In this document: positions 7,281 through 13,427 of the stretch, piece by piece
Position numbering within the stretch: position 1 is the stretch's first letter
Layout: each line of letters starts with the position of its first letter
Assembly: GCA_023441845.1 (NCBI GenBank)
Contig: JAEZNF010000175.1
Coordinates: forward strand, 1 to 13,427
Source: Bacillota bacterium
GTDB lineage: Bacteria > Bacillota > Clostridia > Acetivibrionales > DSM-2933
Direction: 5' to 3'
DNA length: 13,427 bases
Translations under genes and position numbers: made by a program
The notes under the pieces: generated by a model
The model's database searches: none
Told to the model about the DNA's origin: nothing
Seen by the model: the letters and a program-made list of their open reading frames with translations, nothing else

Positions 7281-7319
7281 ACCCCTATTCCACTTTTAGT
7301 GTGAAATAGGGGTGTTTTT
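7281..7319 (+). terminator. Strong intrinsic terminator after the small gene
   Basis: ACCCCTATTCCAC (7281-7293) pairs with GTGAAATAGGGGT (7301-7313) over 13 positions with one C-A mismatch. The loop is 7 nt and TTTTT follows at 7315-7319. It ends the small-gene transcript and probably also the trp operon, since no earlier terminator follows trpA. Confidence 0.88.
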
Positions 7320-7384
7320 ATATAGCTTCCCTCCACCTGACTTCAAATTCCAAATTATTCATGCAAGCCGGCTTTTTCATTCAG

Positions 7385-7413
7385 TTGAAATAAGAATTGT
7401 ATATTGCTATAAT
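7385..7413 (+). promoter_or_regulatory. Sigma-A promoter of the two-component operon
   Basis: TTGAAA (7385-7390) and TATAAT (7408-7413) are separated by exactly 17 nt, close to the housekeeping consensus. Transcription would begin near 7420, about 40 nt before the regulator start codon. The stretch 7320-7384 between the terminator and this promoter shows nothing else. Confidence 0.75.
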
Positions 7414-7460
7414 TTAAGGAAAACTTATGTTGTAGAATTTGTTAAAAGGTGGTATGGGAG

Positions 7461-8147
7461 ATGATTAATAAGACTAAAGTTTTAGTTATAGACGACGATA
7501 TAAACATTTGCGAGCTCATTAAATTGTATCTTGAAAAGGAAGGTTACGAAATAATGACCGCATACAACGGGATTAAAGCTATAGAGGCTTTTAAGGAACA
7601 TACGCCCAGCATTGTCATTCTGGATATTATGCTTCCCGGTGTAGATGGTTGGCAGGTTTGCAGGGAAATAAGGAAGGTAAGCAGCATACCTATTATTATG
7701 CTGACTGCAAAGGGTGAGACTTTCGACAAGGTTCTTGGCTTGGAGCTTGGGGCTGACGATTATATGGTTAAGCCGTTTGAGCCAAAGGAATTGGTAGCAA
7801 GGGTCAAAGCGGTCTTAAGAAGGTATGAGCACAAGGAAATTGATGTTAAGGAGGTTGTGTATCCCAACCTTACCATAAACCGCTCCAATTATTCGGCTAA
7901 AGTTTCGGGAAAGGATATAGAGCTGACGCCAAAAGAGCTGGAACTTTTATTTTTCCTTGCATCAAATCCCAACAAGGTTTTTACCAGGGAGCAGCTTTTG
8001 GAGCAGGTGTGGGGATTTGACTTTTACGGGGATTCCAGGACTGTAGATGTACATGTTAAAAGGCTGAGGGAAAAAATTGAGCTTGAGAACCAGGTCTGGC
8101 AGTTAAAGACTGTTTGGGGCGTGGGGTACAAGTTTGAGGTGAAATAA
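7461..8147 (+). CDS. OmpR-family response regulator
   Basis: This is a DNA-binding response regulator of 228 residues. The receiver domain (about 4-115) has the acidic pocket DDD at 11-13, phospho-acceptor Asp55 in VILDIMLPG, Thr82 and Lys104 in VKPFEP. The C-terminal winged helix (about 130-226) has the ELTPKELELL and SRTVDVHVKRLREKIE segments of the OmpR/PhoB family. The start at ATG 7461 is preferred, with AAAGGTGG (7445-7452) 8 nt upstream. A GTG at 7449 lies within that site. The kinase gene starts on the next base after the stop, so the two are surely cotranscribed. By synteny its target may be the protease gene downstream, as in the CssR or CpxR type of stress systems. An exact orthologue name cannot be given from sequence alone. 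Confidence 0.95.
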   Translation: MINKTKVLVIDDDINICELIKLYLEKEGYEIMTAYNGIKAIEAFKEHTPSIVILDIMLPGVDGWQVCREIRKVSSIPIIMLTAKGETFDKVLGLELGADDYMVKPFEPKELVARVKAVLRRYEHKEIDVKEVVYPNLTINRSNYSAKVSGKDIELTPKELELLFFLASNPNKVFTREQLLEQVWGFDFYGDSRTVDVHVKRLREKIELENQVWQLKTVWGVGYKFEVK

Positions 8148-9650
8148 ATGTTTAAGACAATATTGAGTAAGCTAATTGCGGTATTTATAGCTATTATATT
8201 GTTAAGTTTTTCCGTTACAGGAGTAATGCTTTATTACTTTCTGGACAACTTTGTGTATGACGAAAAGGAACGACTGCTTATTCAAAATGCTGAAGCCATT
8301 GATTATACATTTACCAATGAGTATCTTGTGTTTGGGAATGATCCTGCATTCAGCGGTTATGCCAAAAGGATCTTTCAAAAAGATATTGAAATTTGCCAGA
8401 TTAGGACGGGCTCAATTATTTGGCTGGTTGATACGGAAGGAAAAATTGCGTTTTCTGCGCCTTCGAGTTTATCTGAGAAAATAGTTGACAAATTACCAAT
8501 AGACTCAGGAACGCGGCGCCTACCCGATAAAAGGCAGTATGAGAAGGTAATTCTGTCAGGGCAGGAAATAGTTAAAGAGAAGGGTGACTTTTACGGCCTT
8601 TTCGAGGGTGAGTCATATCTCATTATTGAAAAGCCGCTGAAATATAAGGATCGATCCGGTAAGGAAACTATAGTTGCCGCGGTGTTGTTATGCCTTCCGA
8701 TGCCCGAGGTGCACAAGCTCCAATGGAACATATTCAAGTTCTTCCTGATATCAGGAGCAGTGTCGATGCTTTTGGCTGCCGGGCTTGCTTATATATTCTC
8801 AAGGAGAATAACCAAACCGCTCAAGGAAATAAACAATGCCGCAAGAGTTATAGCAAGCGGCGAGTTTGAAAAACGGTTGAACATAACCACTAAGGATGAG
8901 ATCGGAGAACTGGCAAACAGCTTTAACCACATGGTTGTCGCGCTTCAAAACCTTGAAGAGATGCGCAGTGGCTTTATTGCAAATGTTTCACATGAGTTAA
9001 GGACTCCCATGACTTCCATAAGAGGTTTTATAGAAGGAATCATGGACGGGACCATACCGCAGGACAGGCAAAAGTACTACCTTTCAATTGTGCAGGATGA
9101 GGTTAACAGGATGAACAGGCTTGTAAACAATCTGCTTGACCTTGCTAGAATGGAGGCAGGAGAGCTGAAGCTTAATATGGCTGAGTTTAACATAAACGAG
9201 CTGGTGAGAAGGAGTATAATAAAGCTTGAAAGTATGATACTACAGAAGAACATCAATATTGAAGCGGAATTTGAAGAGGATGAAATGTATGTTACTGCCG
9301 ATGTTGATTCCATTGAAAGGGTTATTTTGAATTTGCTCCACAACGCCGTAAAGTTTACTCCGCAGGACGGAAAAATTATTTTGAGGACTTCATACCATAA
9401 GGGCAGAATAATTGTTACTGTTGAAGATACCGGAATAGGTATAAGCAAAGATGATATTAATATGATATGGGACCGCTTCTATAAAACCGATAAGTCCAGG
9501 GGACAGGATAAATCCGGCACAGGCTTGGGGCTTGCAATAGTAAAAAATATCATATCAGAACATGGACAGGAGATATGGGCTGAGAGCGAGCCGGGAAAAG
9601 GTACAAAATTTATATTTACGCTAAAAAAATTGGAGAGGAGGTCTCTTTAA
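8148..9650 (+). CDS. Membrane sensor histidine kinase
   Basis: This 500-residue kinase is the partner of the preceding regulator. A membrane segment at about 8-31 is followed by an extracytoplasmic domain of about 160 residues (32-193). Its IWLVDTEGKIAFSAPS (91-106) resembles the sheet core of Cache/PDC sensor folds. A second membrane segment lies at about 196-217, then HAMP (217-270). The HisKA domain has the phospho-acceptor His282 in SHELRTP, and the ATPase domain has the N box (NLLHNAVKF, Asn399), DTGIG (427-431) and GTGLGLAI (457-464). All catalytic motifs are intact. The start codon directly abuts the regulator stop, with GAGGTG as a weak ribosome site inside the regulator gene. The signal is unknown; the protease next door suggests envelope or secretion stress. 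Confidence 0.94.
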   Translation: MFKTILSKLIAVFIAIILLSFSVTGVMLYYFLDNFVYDEKERLLIQNAEAIDYTFTNEYLVFGNDPAFSGYAKRIFQKDIEICQIRTGSIIWLVDTEGKIAFSAPSSLSEKIVDKLPIDSGTRRLPDKRQYEKVILSGQEIVKEKGDFYGLFEGESYLIIEKPLKYKDRSGKETIVAAVLLCLPMPEVHKLQWNIFKFFLISGAVSMLLAAGLAYIFSRRITKPLKEINNAARVIASGEFEKRLNITTKDEIGELANSFNHMVVALQNLEEMRSGFIANVSHELRTPMTSIRGFIEGIMDGTIPQDRQKYYLSIVQDEVNRMNRLVNNLLDLARMEAGELKLNMAEFNINELVRRSIIKLESMILQKNINIEAEFEEDEMYVTADVDSIERVILNLLHNAVKFTPQDGKIILRTSYHKGRIIVTVEDTGIGISKDDINMIWDRFYKTDKSRGQDKSGTGLGLAIVKNIISEHGQEIWAESEPGKGTKFIFTLKKLERRSL

Positions 9651-9665
9651 AATAATTGTTTAATG

Positions 9666-9708
9666 TTAACAGATTGTTCATAATTTCTTCAAAAAAATAT
9701 TTTACAAT
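9666..9708 (+). promoter_or_regulatory. Probable activated promoter of the HtrA gene with 11-bp direct repeats
   Basis: TTAACA (9666), TTCATA (9677) and TTCAAA (9688) are spaced by exactly 11 bp, one helical turn, as in binding sites of OmpR/PhoB-type regulators. A -10 box TACAAT (9703-9708) begins 5 nt after the last 11-mer. The -35 position (about 9680-9685) has no good hexamer, as expected for a promoter that needs an activator. The adjacent response regulator is the natural candidate; this is inference. Confidence 0.5.
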
Positions 9709-9751
9709 AAAACCATAGTGAAGATAGTACACCCGAAAGGAGAGAATAAAT

Positions 9752-11332
9752 ATGGATAACAATAATTTTGATAATAAGGATTTAAACTATAATGGTGAAA
9801 TCCAAAACGATGAGAATCAGAATACCGAAATCAGATTCAGCAACAACCAGAATAGTGAGCTCCAAAATTATGAGACAGCTAATTATGAAACCCTCAACGA
9901 TACAACTCAAGGCAGCATGACTGAAAGTGAGACTAATGCAGACAGTATGGTCTCCCGTATGGATACGGTTGAGTATGAAAGAGTGGATGCTCAGGCAAAT
10001 CAGGTTCAACAGGTTAATACAGGGTTAGTTGCAAATAACAACCCGTATAACAACGGCTATGATAATCAAGACACTGCAAGGACATCCTCATTTTATACCG
10101 AGACATTGAAGAAGCCTAATCGCACTAAAAATGCCAGTATAAAGCAGTTGGTGCTTGTAGCGCTTATGAGTTCCCTGATGGGAGGTGCCTTTGTAGCAGC
10201 TTTCTTCCAGTTTGTTGTTCCTACGGTCCAACCTTCAACAAAAAGCTTTTTCAGCAGTATAATTCCAAGTGACAATTTAGTGAACTCAGGCGATAAGAAG
10301 GATGCTGCAGGTGTTGCGCAAAAACTTGATACTAACCAGGATGCCGATGCTCCGGTTACCGATATAGCTGAAAAAGTCAGCCCTTCAATAGTAGGGATAA
10401 GTGTAACAAATACATCAAGGTCACAGGGGTATTTCTTCTTCCAGCAGCAGCAAGCTCAACCGTCTGAGGGTTCCGGTATAATAATAAAAAGCGACGGCTA
10501 TATAATGACAAACTACCATGTTATTGAGAATGCTTTGAATAATTCAGGAAAAGTAAGCAGTAACGCGAAAATACAAGTAATACTTCCAAACCAGAAAGAC
10601 AAGCCTTATACTGCACAGCTTGTAGGTGGAGATAAAAAGACTGATCTTGCAGTATTAAAGATTGACGTAACAAATCTGCCGGCTGTTACATTAGGCAATT
10701 CCGATAATGTTAAAGTTGGGGAACTTGCGGTTGCCATAGGAAATCCGGCTGGCCTTGAGTATATGGGTTCAGTTACCGTAGGGGTAATAAGCGGTTTGAA
10801 CAGGACAATCCCAATAGAAGACGGTAAAGAGCTTAAGCTTATTCAGACTGATGCAGCTATTAACCCCGGTAACAGCGGTGGAGCACTTTTGAATTCAAAG
10901 GGACAGGTTATAGGTATTAATACTGCCAAAATAGGGGCAACCGGATATGAAGGTCTTGGATTTGCCATACCGATAAACAAGGCGAAGGAAATTACCGACA
11001 GCTTGATGCAGTACAAGTATGTTAAAGGAAGAGCGCTTTTGGGGATAGAAGCCGATGGAACCTTTACCGAGGATGTTGCAAAACAGTATGATGTGCCTGT
11101 AGGAGTTCTAGTGAAAAACGTAACGCCGTTTTCAGGTGCGTATAAAGCCGGAATTCAGGCTGGAGATATAATTACAAAATTTAAAGGAAAAGCTGTAAAG
11201 AGTACAGAAGAAATTAATGAGATTAAGGCAAGCATGAAACCTGACGATATTGTAGATGTGGAAGTTTACCGTGACGGTGAGACAAAGACTTTGAAAGTTA
11301 CTCTATCGGAGGATAAAGGGACAGTTAATTAA
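9752..11332 (+). CDS. Membrane-anchored HtrA/DegP-like serine protease with PDZ domain
   Basis: This 526-residue trypsin-fold protease probably degrades or refolds damaged proteins outside the membrane. Residues 1-128 form a polar, acidic, Asn/Gln-rich cytoplasmic tail. One membrane segment (about 132-157) anchors it, leaving the rest outside. The protease domain (about 200-415) has the full triad: His256 in MTNYHVIEN, Asp298 in KKTDLAVLKID and Ser375 in NPGNSGGALL. One PDZ domain (about 428-518) includes GVLVKNVTPFSGAYKAGIQAGDII. FFFQQQQ near 228-234 lies in the loop before the catalytic core. The tail is longer than in many HtrA proteins. AAAGGAGAG (9736-9744) supports the start. The promoter with regulator-like repeats and the adjacent two-component genes suggest stress control. 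Orthology to htrA, htrB or yyxA of Bacillus cannot be settled here. Confidence 0.95.
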   Translation: MDNNNFDNKDLNYNGEIQNDENQNTEIRFSNNQNSELQNYETANYETLNDTTQGSMTESETNADSMVSRMDTVEYERVDAQANQVQQVNTGLVANNNPYNNGYDNQDTARTSSFYTETLKKPNRTKNASIKQLVLVALMSSLMGGAFVAAFFQFVVPTVQPSTKSFFSSIIPSDNLVNSGDKKDAAGVAQKLDTNQDADAPVTDIAEKVSPSIVGISVTNTSRSQGYFFFQQQQAQPSEGSGIIIKSDGYIMTNYHVIENALNNSGKVSSNAKIQVILPNQKDKPYTAQLVGGDKKTDLAVLKIDVTNLPAVTLGNSDNVKVGELAVAIGNPAGLEYMGSVTVGVISGLNRTIPIEDGKELKLIQTDAAINPGNSGGALLNSKGQVIGINTAKIGATGYEGLGFAIPINKAKEITDSLMQYKYVKGRALLGIEADGTFTEDVAKQYDVPVGVLVKNVTPFSGAYKAGIQAGDIITKFKGKAVKSTEEINEIKASMKPDDIVDVEVYRDGETKTLKVTLSEDKGTVN

Positions 11333-11363
11333 ATCAGGATTATTAAAGAAATAAATACTTTGG

Positions 11364-11406
11364 AAAAACACCCGGAATATGTATTATGTACACCGGGTGT
11401 TTTTTT
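11364..11406 (+). terminator. Intrinsic terminator after the HtrA gene
   Basis: ACACCCGG (11368-11375) pairs perfectly with CCGGGTGT (11393-11400). Upstream A residues (11364-11367) pair with the T-run that continues to 11406. The loop of 17 nt is rather large, but the GC-rich stem and seven T make it convincing. Confidence 0.88.
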
Positions 11407-11474
11407 CGTCAAATTCAAGTGTTTTTATTTAAAATATTTATGTCGATAGAGGAATATGTATAATTATGTAGAAT

Positions 11475-11501
11475 ATATACTTTAGGAAAAGTATATTTTT
11501 T
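11475..11501 (+). other. AT-rich palindrome and T-run in the HD-GYP gene leader
   Basis: ATATACTTT (11475-11483) and AAAGTATAT (11488-11496) form a perfect 9-bp inverted repeat with loop AGGA, and six T run through 11496-11501. It lies after a possible -10 TATAAT (11459-11464, no good -35) and 47 nt before the start codon. It could be a weak attenuator-like terminator or a DNA operator. The rest of 11407-11547 holds nothing I can name. Confidence 0.4.
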
Positions 11502-11547
11502 ACTTTACACTATGGACATGAATATAACTTCGTTTGGAGGAAACTTC

Positions 11548-13074
11548 ATGGGAAATAAGCTTGTAAAATACGGTCTTATCAAAGTTATTGTTGTATTTCC
11601 TGTATCATTCTTATTGTTTTATGTTTATTATAAATACAAAATCAGTATATTTTTATATACAAGTATACTATTTATAATACTGTCTGCTGTCGAATGCTTT
11701 TTGCTGGCCAGGGAGTTATATCAATCGGTAAGTATTAATAAAAACTCTGACATGGAAATAAGCGAATTGAAACAGAGGCTGTCCGATCAAGAATTATGCC
11801 TGGAAGAACTGGCAGTATTAGAAAAAGAGATACGCCTTGTACAAAACGATCTTGCGCTTAAAGATGAGGAACTCAAAGCCCTTAGAGAAGCTTCACAAAT
11901 GATTACTTCCACCTTTGATACAAAGAATATTGTCGAGTATGTATATAATGTTTTCAATAAGTTTACGTCCTGTGACAGGTATATTATTTGTTTTTCCGAA
12001 AGAAATAACGGGGAAAAGGAAAAACTTATATGCAGGTATGAATACGGTAGTGTAAATTTTGATATAATAGGGCGTGTATTTGAAAAGGGTACAATGATTG
12101 AAAAATGCTACAGCATGAAGAAAACGGTAGTTGATTCCAACGTTGTACTTGGCAACCGCAGTGTTAAGGGTGACAGGATACTGATTCCTTTGAATGTTTC
12201 AGGAGAAGGCATTGGTGTCATTTGTATTGAAAGTGGAATTCCGGAGACCTTTTCAAATATTAACGTGGATTTTTTTGAAAGTCTTTCGACGTACCTTGCC
12301 ATAGCTATAAAAAATGCAGAATTATTCGGGAGTACTTATCTGCAAAAGCAGGAAATAGAAGCTCTATATGAAGAGACGACAGCGGTAAACGATGAGCTTA
12401 ACAGGTATATAGAAGAATTGAATGAAACCAAGGAAGAATTAAAGTTAAAGAATGGGGAGCTTTTAAGGTATTTTGATGAGATACAGACCGGGTACTTGCA
12501 GACAGTAATGGCGCTTGCAAATTCTATTGAGGCTAAAGATCCTTACACTAGGGGTCACTGCGAGCGTGTTATGGAATTTTCGTGTAAAGTTGCAAGAATA
12601 ATGGGATACAAGGATGACGAAATTGAGGAATTAAGATATGCTGCTATATTGCATGATATAGGGAAGATAGGCATATCGGCATCCATTTTGAAAAAAGCAG
12701 GCATGTTGACAGATGATGAATACAATGAAATTAAAAAGCATCCACAGATTGCATATAATATTTTAAAGGATGTATTGTTTATAAAGAACGGACTAAACGG
12801 TATTTTGCAGCATCATGAACGTTATGACGGAAAGGGCTATCCTAACGGCATAAAGGGGCAGGAAATTTGTGAATTCGGAAGAATATTATGTATAGCAGAT
12901 GCCTTTGACGCAATGACGAGTGACAGGCCTTACAGGAAAGGCATGAGCATGCAGGATGCAATAAAAGAGGTTGAGAGGAGTAAAGGTACTCAATTTGACC
13001 CTTATATTGCAGATGTATTTATTAAGATGATAATAAAGATAATACAGGAAAAGGTGTTTGAATACCAGGTATAA
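11548..13074 (+). CDS. Membrane GAF and HD-GYP domain protein, probable c-di-GMP phosphodiesterase
   Basis: This 508-residue signalling protein probably hydrolyses cyclic di-GMP. Two membrane segments (about 11-29 and 33-54) are followed by a coiled coil (about 66-118), a GAF-like sensor domain (about 122-262), a second coiled coil (263-312) and an HD-GYP domain (about 313-505). In the last, the metal and catalytic motifs are all present: GHCERV with His337, HDIGK at 369-373, HHERYDGKGYP at 422-432 and ADAFDAMTSDRPYR at 450-463. The start at ATG 11548 is chosen because GGAGG (11536-11540) lies 7 nt upstream. An in-frame ATG at 11512 would put that site inside the gene. The GAF ligand cannot be read from sequence. 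It is followed after 29 nt by nth with no terminator, so they may be cotranscribed. Confidence 0.92.
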   Translation: MGNKLVKYGLIKVIVVFPVSFLLFYVYYKYKISIFLYTSILFIILSAVECFLLARELYQSVSINKNSDMEISELKQRLSDQELCLEELAVLEKEIRLVQNDLALKDEELKALREASQMITSTFDTKNIVEYVYNVFNKFTSCDRYIICFSERNNGEKEKLICRYEYGSVNFDIIGRVFEKGTMIEKCYSMKKTVVDSNVVLGNRSVKGDRILIPLNVSGEGIGVICIESGIPETFSNINVDFFESLSTYLAIAIKNAELFGSTYLQKQEIEALYEETTAVNDELNRYIEELNETKEELKLKNGELLRYFDEIQTGYLQTVMALANSIEAKDPYTRGHCERVMEFSCKVARIMGYKDDEIEELRYAAILHDIGKIGISASILKKAGMLTDDEYNEIKKHPQIAYNILKDVLFIKNGLNGILQHHERYDGKGYPNGIKGQEICEFGRILCIADAFDAMTSDRPYRKGMSMQDAIKEVERSKGTQFDPYIADVFIKMIIKIIQEKVFEYQV

Positions 13075-13103
13075 ATAAAATTGATAAAAGTGGCGGGATT
13101 AAT

Positions 13104-13427
13104 ATGGATATAAAGAAAAAAGCAGCAGAAATTATGAGTGTTTTTAATGAATTATACCCTGATGCAGAGTGTTCGCTAAGGTACAAGGATCCTTTACAGC
13201 TCTTGATAGCTACTCAGCTGGCAGCCCAATGTACTGATGCCAGGGTTAACATAGTAACAAAAACTCTGTTTAACAAGTATAAGGATGTACACGATTTTGC
13301 AAAGGCTGACTTAAGAGAATTGGAGCAGGATATAAAATCGACAGGCTTTTACCGTAATAAGGCTTTGAATATCAAAAACTGCTGCAAGATGCTTATTGAT
13401 GAGTTCGAAGGAGTAGTTCCGAATAAT
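13104..13427 (+). CDS. nth: Endonuclease III, N-terminal part (cut by window end)
   Basis: Only the first 108 codons are inside the window and the frame stays open at the edge. This is the base-excision-repair DNA glycosylase/AP lyase that removes oxidised pyrimidines. LLIATQLAAQCTDARVN (33-49) matches the conserved family helix (LLSAQ.TD...N), and STGFYRNKA (79-87) matches the later conserved turn. The helix-hairpin-helix, catalytic Lys and Asp, and the four-cysteine iron-sulfur loop lie beyond the window, so I cannot say whether the gene is intact. The ribosome site is weak (GGCGGGA at 13092-13098). MutY shares this fold but differs in the LLSAQ-type helix, so nth is preferred. Confidence 0.9.
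   Translation, partial: MDIKKKAAEIMSVFNELYPDAECSLRYKDPLQLLIATQLAAQCTDARVNIVTKTLFNKYKDVHDFAKADLRELEQDIKSTGFYRNKALNIKNCCKMLIDEFEGVVPNN

Noticed and set aside
9633..9645. GAGA/TCTC hairpin at the end of the kinase gene as a terminator
   Set aside because: The stem is only 4 bp, lies within the coding end and is followed by just three T. Readthrough or a separate promoter for the protease is more likely.
11421..11450. Sigma-28-like promoter (TAAA ... GTCGATAG) before the HD-GYP gene
   Set aside because: The spacing between TAAA and CGATA is about 8-9 nt, far short of the usual 14-16, so the match is by chance.
1..13427. Mobile elements, CRISPR arrays, tRNA or rRNA genes
   Set aside because: No transposase or integrase frames, no regular spacer-repeat arrays and no cloverleaf or rRNA signatures were seen on either strand by eye.

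Overview
This 13.4 kb window looks like chromosomal DNA of a low-GC Gram-positive anaerobe of the class Clostridia. The base composition (roughly 40% GC by eye), strong AGGAGG-type ribosome sites, T-tract terminators and protein flavour all fit. A cellulolytic or thermophilic clostridial lineage (Acetivibrio/Ruminiclostridium type) is a guess from protein flavour only. All genes lie on the + strand. I see no mobile element, CRISPR array, rRNA or tRNA.

Region 1 (1-6826) is a complete tryptophan operon, trpE-G-D-C-F-B-A, with a separate trpG and overlapping or closely spaced genes. It encodes every step from chorismate to L-tryptophan. The window opens inside its leader RNA, which holds an array of (G/T)AG triplets with an exact 5-nt period, followed by an intrinsic terminator (68-92) and then trpE. 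This is the layout of a TRAP-controlled attenuator, not the T-box often found before clostridial trp genes. A nearly identical piece of the array (17 of 18 bases) recurs over the trpD ribosome site. This suggests that the same RNA-binding regulator also acts inside the operon. It is the most interesting signal in the window.

Region 2 (6827-7448) has a promoter, a 62-codon gene for a small, helical, charged protein of unknown function, an imperfect RNA hairpin, a strong terminator (7281-7319) and the promoter of the next operon. No terminator is visible between trpA and the small gene, so trp transcripts may run through it.

Region 3 (7461-11332) is an envelope-stress type module: an OmpR-family response regulator, its membrane histidine kinase with zero spacing, and a membrane-anchored HtrA/DegP-like serine protease. 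Three TTNANA elements at an 11-bp period lie just upstream of the protease -10 box, which suggests that the regulator controls the protease. A terminator follows at 11364-11406.

Region 4 (11548-13427) encodes a membrane GAF/HD-GYP protein (probable cyclic-di-GMP phosphodiesterase), followed by the 5' part of nth (endonuclease III), which is cut by the window end.
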